A stretch of 64,000 nucleotides of DNA, from positions 124,001 through 188,000 of the forward strand of contig JALOAI010000005.1 in NCBI GenBank assembly GCA_023228945.1, written 5' to 3'. The notes under the pieces are model-generated. The model saw nothing but the letters and a program-made list of their open reading frames with translations, made no database searches and was not told the origin of the DNA. The position numbers and the translations under genes are program-made. Below, one piece after another: positions 54,729-63,028 of the stretch (position 1 is its first letter; each line of letters opens with the position of its first letter). The stretch comes from Pigmentiphaga sp. (GTDB lineage: Bacteria > Pseudomonadota > Gammaproteobacteria > Burkholderiales > Burkholderiaceae_B).

Positions 54729-55937
54729 TCAGGAATGGGGATGGTCGAGCCGGCGGGCGATCTCGGCCACCAGCGAACGGGCGGCGGCGAGCTTGCTTTG
54801 CCGGGGCAGGGGCTGGTTGCCAGCCTCGTCGAACAGGATCAATTCGGTGTCGTCGGCGCCCAGCGCGTGCTGCGCCAAATTGCCGACCAGCAGCGGTACG
54901 CCTTTGCGCTTGCGCTTGGCGGCGGCGTATTCGTGCAGATTGTCGGTTTCGGCGGCAAAGCCCACGCAGTAGGGGGGGCGGGAGCGGGCGGCGATGGTGG
55001 CCAGGATGTCGGGATTGGGCTCGAGCTCCAGAACCGGCGGCGTGGCGTCGGTGTTCTTCTTGAGCTTGCTGTCGCTGGCTGCCCGCGGCCGCCAATCGGC
55101 TACGGCGGCCACCGCGATGAATACGTCGGCGGTATCCGCGGCGTTTTCCACCGCCGCCAGCATCTCGCGCGCGGTGTGTACCGGAACACGCCAGACGCCC
55201 CAGGGGGCGTCGAGCGCGGTGGGGCCGGACACCAGCGTTACCTCGGCGCCCGCCTCGAAGGCGGCGCGGGCGATGGCGTAGCCCATTTTGCCCGACGACA
55301 GATTGGTGAGAACGCGTACCGGGTCGATGGGTTCGGCGGTGGGGCCGGCGGTGATCAGGATGCGGCGACCCGCCATCACCTTGGGCTGGAAGAAGGCACA
55401 GATGCCGGCCAGCAGTGCCGGCGGTTCCAGCATGCGGCCATCGCCGGTTTCGCCGCAGGCCTGCGCGCCGCTGCCCGGCCCCAGGAACGCAACGCCGTCG
55501 CCGCGCAGCAGCGCCACGTTGCGCTGGGTGGCGGGGTTGAGCCACATCTCGCGGTTCATGGCCGGCGCCACCAGCAGCGGACAGGCACGGGCCACGCACA
55601 GCGTGCTGGCGAGGTCGTCGGCAACGCCGTGCGCTAGCTTGAACAGGAAGTCGGTGCTGGCGGGCGCCACCACGATGGCATCGGCGCCGCGGCTGAGATT
55701 GATGTGCGCCATGTTGTTGTCGGGCCGGTTGTCCCAGGCGTCGACGAACACCGGACGGCCCGACAGTGCCTGCATCGTGACCGGGGTGATGAAACGGGTG
55801 GCGGCTTCGGTCATCACCACGTCGATGGTGGCGCCCTGGTCCTGCAGCCGGCGCACCAGTTCGGCCACCTTGTAGCAGGCGATGCCGCCGGTCAGCACCA
55901 TGACCAGCCGTTTGCCGGTCAACTCGCGTTCCGTCAT
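54729..55937 (-). CDS. coaBC: Phosphopantothenoylcysteine synthetase/decarboxylase
   Basis: A 402-residue bifunctional coenzyme A biosynthesis enzyme. The N-terminal flavin-dependent decarboxylase has LTGGIACYKVAELVR, VAPASTDFLFKLAHG and the PAMNREMW motif. The C-terminal synthetase begins near RRILITAGPTAEPIDPVR, with SSGKMGYAIA and KLKKNT. It acts in the cytoplasm on the path from pantothenate to CoA. It lies between lspA and dut in a conserved minus-strand operon. Confidence 0.96.
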   Translation of the reverse strand: MTERELTGKRLVMVLTGGIACYKVAELVRRLQDQGATIDVVMTEAATRFITPVTMQALSGRPVFVDAWDNRPDNNMAHINLSRGADAIVVAPASTDFLFKLAHGVADDLASTLCVARACPLLVAPAMNREMWLNPATQRNVALLRGDGVAFLGPGSGAQACGETGDGRMLEPPALLAGICAFFQPKVMAGRRILITAGPTAEPIDPVRVLTNLSSGKMGYAIARAAFEAGAEVTLVSGPTALDAPWGVWRVPVHTAREMLAAVENAADTADVFIAVAAVADWRPRAASDSKLKKNTDATPPVLELEPNPDILATIAARSRPPYCVGFAAETDNLHEYAAAKRKRKGVPLLVGNLAQHALGADDTELILFDEAGNQPLPRQSKLAAARSLVAEIARRLDHPHS

Positions 55938-55970
55938 GATGGTGGATCTCCTGGTCGGGACGTTGATGGT

Positions 55971-56495
55971 TCAGCCGGCATCGCGCGCCGCCGCCCGACC
56001 GCGGCGCACTTTGAGCCATTCATCGAGGACCAAGGCCACGGCCCCCGCGGTAATCGCCATATCGGCGAGGTTGAAAGCCGGAAAATACCGGTCGTTCCAG
56101 TGCAGCAGGATGAAGTCGATGACATAGCCGTGCACGAGGCGGTCGATCACATTGCCCAGGGCGCCGCCCAGGATCAGCGTGAGCGCGGCGCAAAACAGGG
56201 GTTCGCGCGAGTGGCGCCGCAGCAGCCAGATGATCACCACGGCGGCCACCATGCCGATGCCGGTGAACAGCCAGCGCTGCCAGCCGCCGTGGCTGGCCAG
56301 GAAGCTGAAGGCGGCGCCACGGTTGTAGAGCAGGGTGAAGTCGAACACCGGCAGCACGGCGATCCGCTGACCATAATCCAGCATTTGGTCAAAGCCGATC
56401 TTGGTGACCTGGTCGAGGAGGATGATCAATAGCGCCAGCAACAGCCAGCGCCAGATCGGCTTGCGGGGCCCCGCGGCGTGGACCTCAGGCGGCAC
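55971..56495 (-). CDS. lspA: Lipoprotein signal peptidase (signal peptidase II)
   Basis: A 174-residue inner-membrane aspartyl protease with four helices that removes signal peptides from prolipoproteins. The catalytic Asp residues lie in GNVIDRL and FNLADMAI, with the family's YNRGAAFSFL between helices. The start is a GTG at 56495 that overlaps the ileS stop by 11 bp; no in-frame ATG precedes the first helix. The many lipoproteins in this window (RlpA, amidase, EhuB) would be its substrates. Confidence 0.94.
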   Translation of the reverse strand: MPPEVHAAGPRKPIWRWLLLALLIILLDQVTKIGFDQMLDYGQRIAVLPVFDFTLLYNRGAAFSFLASHGGWQRWLFTGIGMVAAVVIIWLLRRHSREPLFCAALTLILGGALGNVIDRLVHGYVIDFILLHWNDRYFPAFNLADMAITAGAVALVLDEWLKVRRGRAAARDAG

Positions 56496-59343
56496 GGCGA
56501 GCCTCGCCCGAACCGAAGAGATTGCTGGTGCAGCGGCCGCACAGCGTGGGGTGCTCCGGATCGTGGCCCACGTCGCCGCGCCAGTGCCAGCAGCGCTCGC
56601 ACTTGGCATGGGCCGTGGGACTGACCTCGATGCGCAGCTCGCCCTCGCCGGCGTGCACCGTGGCGCGCGACACGATAAGCACGAAGCGGAGGTCGTCGTC
56701 CAGCGAGCGCAGCAGCGACAGATCGTCGCCCGAGGCATAAAGATCGACTTCGGCCTGAAGCGAGGAGCCGATATCGCCCTGGGTACGAACGGCTTCCAGG
56801 CGATGCAGGATGACGGCGCGGATCTCGCGCAGGCGGCTCCAGCGCGCCGCCAGGGCATCGGCGTCGGCCGGCTGGGGTGCCTGGTGGAAGCATTGAGTGA
56901 AGATGCTGATTTTGGCATCCTCATCGGCATGCGGCAGCAGCGCCCAGGCTTCTTCGGCGGTGAACGACAGGATCGGCGCCATCAGCCGCAGCAAGGTATG
57001 GGTGACGTGCCACAGCGCGGTTTGCGCCGAACGGCGCGCGGTGCTGTTCCCGGCCGTGGTGTAGAGGCGGTCTTTGAGAATGTCGAGATAAAAAGAGCCG
57101 AGGTCTTCCGAGCAGAACAGCTGCAGGCGGGCCACGGCGGGATGGAACTCGTAGCGTTCGTAGCAGCCCTGGATCTCCTGGCTCAGGGAGCGGCACAGCG
57201 TGAGCGCATAGCGGTCGATCTCGAGCAGTTCGTCGGCGGGCAGGGCATCGCTGGCGGCATCGAAGTCGCTGATGTTGGCCAACAGGAAGCGCAGCGTGTT
57301 GCGGATGCGGCGGTAGCCTTCCACCACCCGCTTGAGGATCTCGTCTGAAAGCGAGAGTTCGCCGGAATAATCGGTGCTGGCCACCCACAGGCGCAGGATC
57401 TCGGCGCCCAGGGTATCGGAGATTTTCTGGGGCGCGATCACGTTGCCCAGCGATTTGCTCATCTTGCGGCCCTGGCCGTCGACCACGAAACCATGGGTCA
57501 GCAGGCCTTTGTAGGGCGCCTTGCCATACAGCATGCAGCTGGTGAGCAGGGAGGAGTGGAACCAGCCGCGGTGCTGGTCGGAGCCTTCGAGGTAGAGATC
57601 GGCCGGCCAGGCCAGCGCGGCGCCGTGCGAGCCTGGCACGGCTTCCTGGGCCTCGGTGCGCTGGCCGCCCAGCACCGTGGCGTGGGTGACGCCGGAGTCG
57701 AACCAGACGTCGAGGGTGTCGCGGTTCTTCTCGTACTGTTCGGCCTCGTCGCCGAGCAGCTCGCGCGGATCCAGCCGTTGCCAGGCCTCGATGCCCTCGT
57801 TCTCGATGCGCTGGGCCACGGCCTTGATCAGTTCCAGGGTGCGGGGATGCAGTTCGCCGGTTTCCTTGTGCACAAAAAAGGCCATCGGCACGCCCCATTG
57901 GCGCTGGCGCGATAGGGTCCAGTCGGGCCTGCCCGCGATCATGGCGTGCAGGCGGGCCTTGCCCCAGGTCGGATAGAAGCGCGTGGCCTCGACGCCCGCC
58001 AGCGCGCGTTCTCGCAGCGTATCGCCTTCGCGGGGCTGGACGTCCATGCCCGCAAACCATTGGCTGGTGGCGCGCAGGATCACCGGGGTCTTGTGCCGCC
58101 AGCAATGCATGTAGCTGTGCGGATGTTTGGCCATGCGCAGCAGGGTGCCGGCGTCGCTCAGGGCGTCGACGATCCGCGGATTGGCGTCCCAGATACTCAG
58201 GCCGCCGAAGCCCGGCAGGGAACTGGCGTAGCGGCCGTCGCCCATCACCGGGTTGAGGATGGCGTCGTCGGCCAGGCCGTGCTGTTTGCAGGAAAGAAAG
58301 TCTTCGACGCCATAGGCCGGCGCCGAGTGGACGACGCCGGTGCCGCTCTCGAGCGTGACGTAGTCGGCCAGATAGACCGGGGCGACGCGGTCGTAGCCCG
58401 GGTCGAAACCCGCCAGGGGATGGCGGAACTCGAGGCCGGCCAGCGCCTCGCCCTTGCAACTGGCGAGCATGACGCCGGTAAGGCCCCATTGTTCCAGACA
58501 GGCATCGACGCGCTCGCGGGCGAGGATCAACAACGGGCCCGAGCCGGGCGAGGGCGCGACGCGCACCAGGGCGTAGTCGAGCTCGGGGTTGACGTTGAGC
58601 GCCTGGTTGGCCGGGATGGTCCAGGGAGTGGTGGTCCAGATCACGATGGCGCCGTCGTCGTCGAGCGTGGACAGGCCGAAGGCGCGGGCGAGCGCGGCGT
58701 GGTCGGTGATGGGAAAGGCCACGTCGATGGCGGGATCGGTGCGATCGGCGTACTCGACTTCCGCCTCGGCCAGCGCCGAGCCGCAATCGAAGCACCAGTT
58801 CACCGGCTTGAGGCCGCGGAACACGAAGCCCTTCTCCAGGATGCGGCCCAGGGCGCGCAGCTCATCGGCCTCGTTGCCGAAATTCATCGTGAGGTAGGGC
58901 CGGTCCCAGTCGCCCAGTACCCCCAGCCGCTGGAAGTCGCGCTTCTGGCGTTCGATCTGCTCGGCGGCGTAGGCGCGGGCCTTGGCCTGCACCTCGGCCA
59001 CCGGCAGATGCTTGCCATATTGCTTTTCGATCTGGATCTCGATCGGCATGCCATGGCAATCCCAGCCCGGCACGTAGGGGGCATCGTAGCCGGCCAGGTT
59101 GCGGCTCTTGACGATGATGTCTTTCAAAACCTTATTGACCGCATGCCCGGTATGGATGTCGCCGTTGGCGTAGGGCGGGCCGTCGTGCAGGATGAAGCGG
59201 GGCCGTCCGGCGCTGGCGCGCCGGATCGCCTGGTAGACGCCTTTTGCTTGCCATTCGGCCACCCAGCGCGGCTCGCGCTTGGCGAGATCGCCGCGCATGG
59301 GGAAGGGCGTATCGGGAAGGTTCAGGGTTTTCTTGGGATCCAT
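56485..59343 (-). CDS. ileS: Isoleucyl-tRNA synthetase
   Basis: A 952-residue class I synthetase that charges tRNA-Ile and edits valine. The HIGH-type motif is HTGH in PYANGDIHTGHAVNK, and the KMSKS loop appears as GRKMSKSLGN. A C-terminal zinc motif CERCWHWRG and LCGRCTSN completes the bacterial type. The start ATG at 59343 (MDPKKTLNLPDTPFPM) is conserved; the longer frame is not. It overlaps lspA and lies 100 bp after ribF. Confidence 0.97.
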   Translation of the reverse strand: MDPKKTLNLPDTPFPMRGDLAKREPRWVAEWQAKGVYQAIRRASAGRPRFILHDGPPYANGDIHTGHAVNKVLKDIIVKSRNLAGYDAPYVPGWDCHGMPIEIQIEKQYGKHLPVAEVQAKARAYAAEQIERQKRDFQRLGVLGDWDRPYLTMNFGNEADELRALGRILEKGFVFRGLKPVNWCFDCGSALAEAEVEYADRTDPAIDVAFPITDHAALARAFGLSTLDDDGAIVIWTTTPWTIPANQALNVNPELDYALVRVAPSPGSGPLLILARERVDACLEQWGLTGVMLASCKGEALAGLEFRHPLAGFDPGYDRVAPVYLADYVTLESGTGVVHSAPAYGVEDFLSCKQHGLADDAILNPVMGDGRYASSLPGFGGLSIWDANPRIVDALSDAGTLLRMAKHPHSYMHCWRHKTPVILRATSQWFAGMDVQPREGDTLRERALAGVEATRFYPTWGKARLHAMIAGRPDWTLSRQRQWGVPMAFFVHKETGELHPRTLELIKAVAQRIENEGIEAWQRLDPRELLGDEAEQYEKNRDTLDVWFDSGVTHATVLGGQRTEAQEAVPGSHGAALAWPADLYLEGSDQHRGWFHSSLLTSCMLYGKAPYKGLLTHGFVVDGQGRKMSKSLGNVIAPQKISDTLGAEILRLWVASTDYSGELSLSDEILKRVVEGYRRIRNTLRFLLANISDFDAASDALPADELLEIDRYALTLCRSLSQEIQGCYERYEFHPAVARLQLFCSEDLGSFYLDILKDRLYTTAGNSTARRSAQTALWHVTHTLLRLMAPILSFTAEEAWALLPHADEDAKISIFTQCFHQAPQPADADALAARWSRLREIRAVILHRLEAVRTQGDIGSSLQAEVDLYASGDDLSLLRSLDDDLRFVLIVSRATVHAGEGELRIEVSPTAHAKCERCWHWRGDVGHDPEHPTLCGRCTSNLFGSGEARRAA

Positions 59344-59443
59344 GGGGTGTCGGGCTGAAGAAGTCTGCGGATTCGACGATCGCCGGGCGCGCCGCGAGAC
59401 GGGCGAGCCGGTGCGCCGGCTGGCATGCAAGCGGAAGCCAGGT

Positions 59444-60448
59444 TCAAATTCGGTCGGTGGCGGAGCGCGCCGCCACGGCGCTGGTGGCGGCAGCGGCGGC
59501 AAAATAGGCGCGCGCGTGTTCCACGTCGGTGGCGATGGCCTCGATCAGGGTGGGGAGGTCGACGAACTTGGCTTCGTCGCGCAGTTTTTTGAGGAATTCC
59601 ACGCGCACGAGTTTACCGTATGCGTTCTGGTTGTAATCCAGAAGATGCACCTCGAGGAGCATGCGATTGGCGTCGGTGACCGTGGGCCGCACGCCCAGGC
59701 TGGCCACACCGTCCAGGGGGCCGTCGGCCAGCCCGTGGACCTGAACCACAAAAATGCCCTTCAAGGCGGTGCTGCGGGGCGGCACGCGCAGATTGATGGT
59801 GCGAAAGCCCAGGCTGCGGCCGAGTTTGAGGCCGTGCACCACGTGCCCGCTCATGTGATAGCGATGGCCGAGCAGGTCTTCGACCCTGGCCAGATCGCCG
59901 GCCGCCAGCGAGGCCCGCACGTCGGTGCTGGAGACACGCCTGCCCTGGCGGTCGGTGATCGAATCCATCGATTCGACCTCGAAGCCGCCGTGCGCGCGCA
60001 GCAAGGTGACGTCGCCGACGCGGCGCGCGCCGAAGCGGAAATCGTCGCCGACCAGCAGCCAGCGCGTGTCCAGGCCTTGCAAGAGCAGTTCGTCGATAAA
60101 CCGCGTTGCCGGCATATTCGCCAGGCGCTGATCGAAGCGCTCGACGATCACCTGGCGCACTCCTATCTTGGCGAGATCGAGGAGTTTGTCGCGCAGGCCG
60201 CTGATACGCGGCGGCGCCAGTTGCGGCTCGCCGCGCATGCGCGCGAAATATTCCCGGGGATGGGGCTCGAAGGTCATGACCGTGGGTACCAGGCCGCGAG
60301 CCTCGGCGGCCGACACCAGGCGGGTCAGCATGGCGCGGTGTCCCAGATGCACGCCATCGAAGTTGCCGATGGTAAGCGCGCTGGGCTGGCGCAGCGGTGG
60401 CGGCGGGGCGCCGCGATAGACACGAAGGGAGGATGGGCTCGAGTTCAC
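59444..60448 (-). CDS. ribF: Bifunctional riboflavin kinase/FAD synthetase
   Basis: A 334-residue enzyme that phosphorylates riboflavin to FMN and adenylates it to FAD. The N-terminal adenylyltransferase has TIGNFDGVHLGHRAML and GDDFRFGARRVGD. The C-terminal kinase has GHRYHMSGHVVHGLKLGRSLGF-type text and a conserved NRMLLEVHLLDY segment. The start is a GTG at 60448. It is first in the ribF-ileS-lspA-coaBC-dut block and divergent from purN. Confidence 0.95.
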   Translation of the reverse strand: MNSSPSSLRVYRGAPPPPLRQPSALTIGNFDGVHLGHRAMLTRLVSAAEARGLVPTVMTFEPHPREYFARMRGEPQLAPPRISGLRDKLLDLAKIGVRQVIVERFDQRLANMPATRFIDELLLQGLDTRWLLVGDDFRFGARRVGDVTLLRAHGGFEVESMDSITDRQGRRVSSTDVRASLAAGDLARVEDLLGHRYHMSGHVVHGLKLGRSLGFRTINLRVPPRSTALKGIFVVQVHGLADGPLDGVASLGVRPTVTDANRMLLEVHLLDYNQNAYGKLVRVEFLKKLRDEAKFVDLPTLIEAIATDVEHARAYFAAAAATSAVAARSATDRI

Positions 60449-60603
60449 GCGCAGAGTTTACAATGGCGGGTTATTGCCTGCTGAACTGTCGCCAACCTCC
60501 CGCTGCGCATCGGGCCCGACCGGGCACGAAATCCGGGGGCGGCCAGGCGCTTCCTCCACGGCCGCGGCCCCCTGTGCCGCAGCCGCATTCCCAGGATGGT
60601 TTC

Positions 60604-61299
60604 TTGACCTCGCCACCGTTTTCTTTTTCCCCCCGCCGCATCGTTATCCTGATTTCCGGCCGGGGCAGCAATATGCAATCTCTGGTGCGCGCCTGCCACA
60701 CCGAAGGCTGGCCCGCCGAGGTGGTGGCGGTGGTGGCCAACAAGCCGGGCGCGGCCGGTCTGGCCTGGGCCAGCGAGCAAGGGATCGCCACGGCCTGTGT
60801 GCCGCATCGCGAGTTCGCCGAGCGCGAGGCGTTCGATGCCGAACTGGCGCGCGTGATCGATGGCTTCCAGCCCGATTTCGTCATTCTGGCGGGTTTCATG
60901 CGCGTGCTGACGCCCGCCTTCGTGCGCCGCTACGCCGGCCGCCTGATCAATATCCATCCTTCGCTGCTGCCGGCCTTCCCGGGCCTGCATACTCATGCCC
61001 AGGCCTTGGCGGTGGGTGTGCAGGTGCATGGCTGTAGCGTGCATTTCGTCACGCCCGTGCTCGATCACGGTCCCATCATTGCCCAGGGCGTGGTGCCGGT
61101 GCTGGCCGGCGATACCGCCAACGACCTTGCCGCGCGCGTGCTGGAAGTCGAGCACCAGGTGTATCCGGCGGCCGTACGCTGGCTGGTCGAAGGCCGGGTG
61201 CGGCTCGATGGCGAGGTTCCCCTGGTGGCGGGGGTGGCGCAGCGCCTGTTCCTCCATCCCATGCTGCTGCACACCGAAGAGGTATTGCATGGCGACTGA
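60604..61299 (+). CDS. purN: Phosphoribosylglycinamide formyltransferase
   Basis: A 231-residue formyl-tetrahydrofolate-dependent transferase for step three of purine synthesis. It shows ILISGRGSNMQSLV at the nucleotide end, the catalytic Asn-His in INIHPSLLPAFPGLHTHAQA, and the later DHGPIIAQ containing the catalytic Asp. The likely start is TTG 60604, 7 nt after AGGA, giving the usual short lead; the longer frame from 60397 is low-complexity. TACAAT (60459-60464) may be the -10. It overlaps the next gene by 11 bp. Confidence 0.93.
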   Translation: MTSPPFSFSPRRIVILISGRGSNMQSLVRACHTEGWPAEVVAVVANKPGAAGLAWASEQGIATACVPHREFAEREAFDAELARVIDGFQPDFVILAGFMRVLTPAFVRRYAGRLINIHPSLLPAFPGLHTHAQALAVGVQVHGCSVHFVTPVLDHGPIIAQGVVPVLAGDTANDLAARVLEVEHQVYPAAVRWLVEGRVRLDGEVPLVAGVAQRLFLHPMLLHTEEVLHGD

Positions 61300-62734
61300 C
61301 CGACGTCCCGGCGGGGCGCGCCGCCCTGGCCGTCAAGCCGATCGTGCCACGGGGCGCTCCGACGCCAGCGGCGCGCCGCGTGACCGCACCAGGAGCCGCG
61401 CCGGATCCGCACCCACCCCGCAGAACGGGCCGCAAAGCCGCAGCGTTCCCGCCGGGCCCCGCCTGCCCGCGCTCGTGGTAAGGCTGCAGCAGGTGCAGGC
61501 CGTGCTGGGGCAGGTATTGCAATGGCAGGAGCCCGCCGATGCCACGCTGTCGCGCTGGCTGCGCGATCATCCGCAACTGGGCATGCGCGACCGGGGCGAA
61601 GTGGCGGAGTCGATGTACGACGTGCTGCGCCACCTGCGCCGCTATCGCCAGGCTGCCGAAAGCGGCGTGGGCGCCGCCACGCGCCGCTTGGCCGTGCTGG
61701 GGCTGGCCAGCCAGGTGGGGGCCGAGGCGCTGGGCGCGGTGCTCGATCCCGCGGAGGCGGATTGGCTGGCCCGGGTAGCAACCATCGATGCCGCCAGCCT
61801 GCCGTTCGCGGTTCGCCACAGCCTGCCCGATTGGCTTGCCCTGGCCCTGGAGGGCATGCCCGGCGCCGACGCCCTGGCGGCGGCGCTCAACCAGCAGGCG
61901 CCGTTCGACTTGCGCGCCAATCCTTTCAAAATCGAGCGCGAAGCTTTGTTGCCCGAGCTGACGGCCTGGTATGGCGAGCGCCATCCCGACGATCCGCCGC
62001 CCCAGCTCACGCCCTGGTCGCCTTGGGGCCTGCGCCTGCGACGCCGGGTGGCGCTGCAGCAGTGGCAGCGCTTCCAAGACGGCAGCGTCGAGGTGCAAGA
62101 CGAAGGCAGCCAATTGCTGGCTTTGCTGGTGGGGCCGCGGCGCGGCGAGATGATCATCGATTTTTGCGCCGGCGCCGGCGGTAAGACCCTGCTGCTGGGC
62201 GCCCTGATGCGATCCACCGGCCGTCTGTACGCCTTCGACGTCTCGGCGACCCGGCTATCGCGGCTGACGCCCCGATTGGCCCGCAGTGGGCTCTCCAACG
62301 TCGAACCGGTAGCGATCGCCCACGAGAACGATACCCGGGTCAAGCGTCTGGCCGGCAAGGCCCAGCGCGTACTGGTGGATGCTCCCTGCACGGGCACCGG
62401 CACGCTGCGGCGCAACCCGGATATCAAATGGCGCCAAGACCCCGATGGTCTGGCGCAGCTGCTTGAACTCCAGGGGCGCATCCTGGCCAGCGCCGCCCGC
62501 TGCGTGGCGCCCGGCGGCCGACTGGTGTACGCCACTTGCAGCCTGCTGCGGGCCGAAAACCAGGACCAGGTGCGGGCCTTTCTGGAGCGGCGCCCCGAAT
62601 TCCGGCTGGTGCCGGTGGCCGAGGTGCTGGCCAACCGCTCGCCCCTGCGCCCCGACGGCGAAATGCTGCAATTGCGCCCCGATATTCATGGCACCGACGG
62701 TTTTTTTGCCGCGGTGCTCGAACGCACGGCCTAG
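61289..62734 (+). CDS. RsmB/NOP-type RNA cytosine-C5 methyltransferase
   Basis: A 481-residue S-adenosylmethionine-dependent RNA methyltransferase. The Rossmann domain has IIDFCAGAGGKTLLLGALM for cofactor binding, then the two family Cys: Cys367 in DAPCTGTGTLRRNPD and Cys417 in ATCSLLRAENQ. The N-terminal 55 residues are basic and disordered. It resembles RsmB, which makes m5C in 16S rRNA, but the NusB-like N-terminal domain is divergent, so the exact base is uncertain. It overlaps purN by 11 bp and is translationally coupled to it. Confidence 0.88.
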   Translation: MATDRRPGGARRPGRQADRATGRSDASGAPRDRTRSRAGSAPTPQNGPQSRSVPAGPRLPALVVRLQQVQAVLGQVLQWQEPADATLSRWLRDHPQLGMRDRGEVAESMYDVLRHLRRYRQAAESGVGAATRRLAVLGLASQVGAEALGAVLDPAEADWLARVATIDAASLPFAVRHSLPDWLALALEGMPGADALAAALNQQAPFDLRANPFKIEREALLPELTAWYGERHPDDPPPQLTPWSPWGLRLRRRVALQQWQRFQDGSVEVQDEGSQLLALLVGPRRGEMIIDFCAGAGGKTLLLGALMRSTGRLYAFDVSATRLSRLTPRLARSGLSNVEPVAIAHENDTRVKRLAGKAQRVLVDAPCTGTGTLRRNPDIKWRQDPDGLAQLLELQGRILASAARCVAPGGRLVYATCSLLRAENQDQVRAFLERRPEFRLVPVAEVLANRSPLRPDGEMLQLRPDIHGTDGFFAAVLERTA

Positions 62735-63028
62735 CAGGGGTGGCCGACCCGGCTTCCAAGGGGCGCAAATCGCTACACATAGCAGTCAGGTTTGAGTCAG
62801 GTCAAGAGTTGTTTGCGTCCAACTTGTAAAAAAGTGCGCTTGAACCGCGAACTTGCGGGTATTATGCAGGTCGCAGTCATATCAATGCCGTCATGGCAAG
62901 CGGCTGTGGCTTGGTCAAGGTCCGTACCCTGCTGAACGAGGGTGGTGGGTCTGCCAAGGCACCATCACGATCCCGTGGTGGTCTTTCGATGCCCATGCGG
63001 CCCTGCCGCGATCGAGGTCAATGAGTTA
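62735..63028 (+). other. Intergenic leader of the desaturase; hairpin, no supported gene
   Basis: No convincing CDS is present. A hairpin ACCATCACG-ATCC-CGTGGTGGT (62961-62982, one wobble pair) followed by CTTTCG could terminate the methyltransferase transcript or act in the desaturase leader. A TATTAT hexamer (62860-62865) has only a badly spaced TTGAAC upstream (14 bp), so I do not call a promoter. Confidence 0.35.

Noticed and set aside
62840..62865. A sigma-70 promoter TTGAAC/TATTAT before the desaturase
   Set aside because: The spacing is only 14 bp, outside the usual range, so it is not reported as a promoter.
62893..63024. A 43-codon frame before the desaturase
   Set aside because: It has no ribosome-binding site and no protein-like pattern, and overlaps a terminator-like hairpin.
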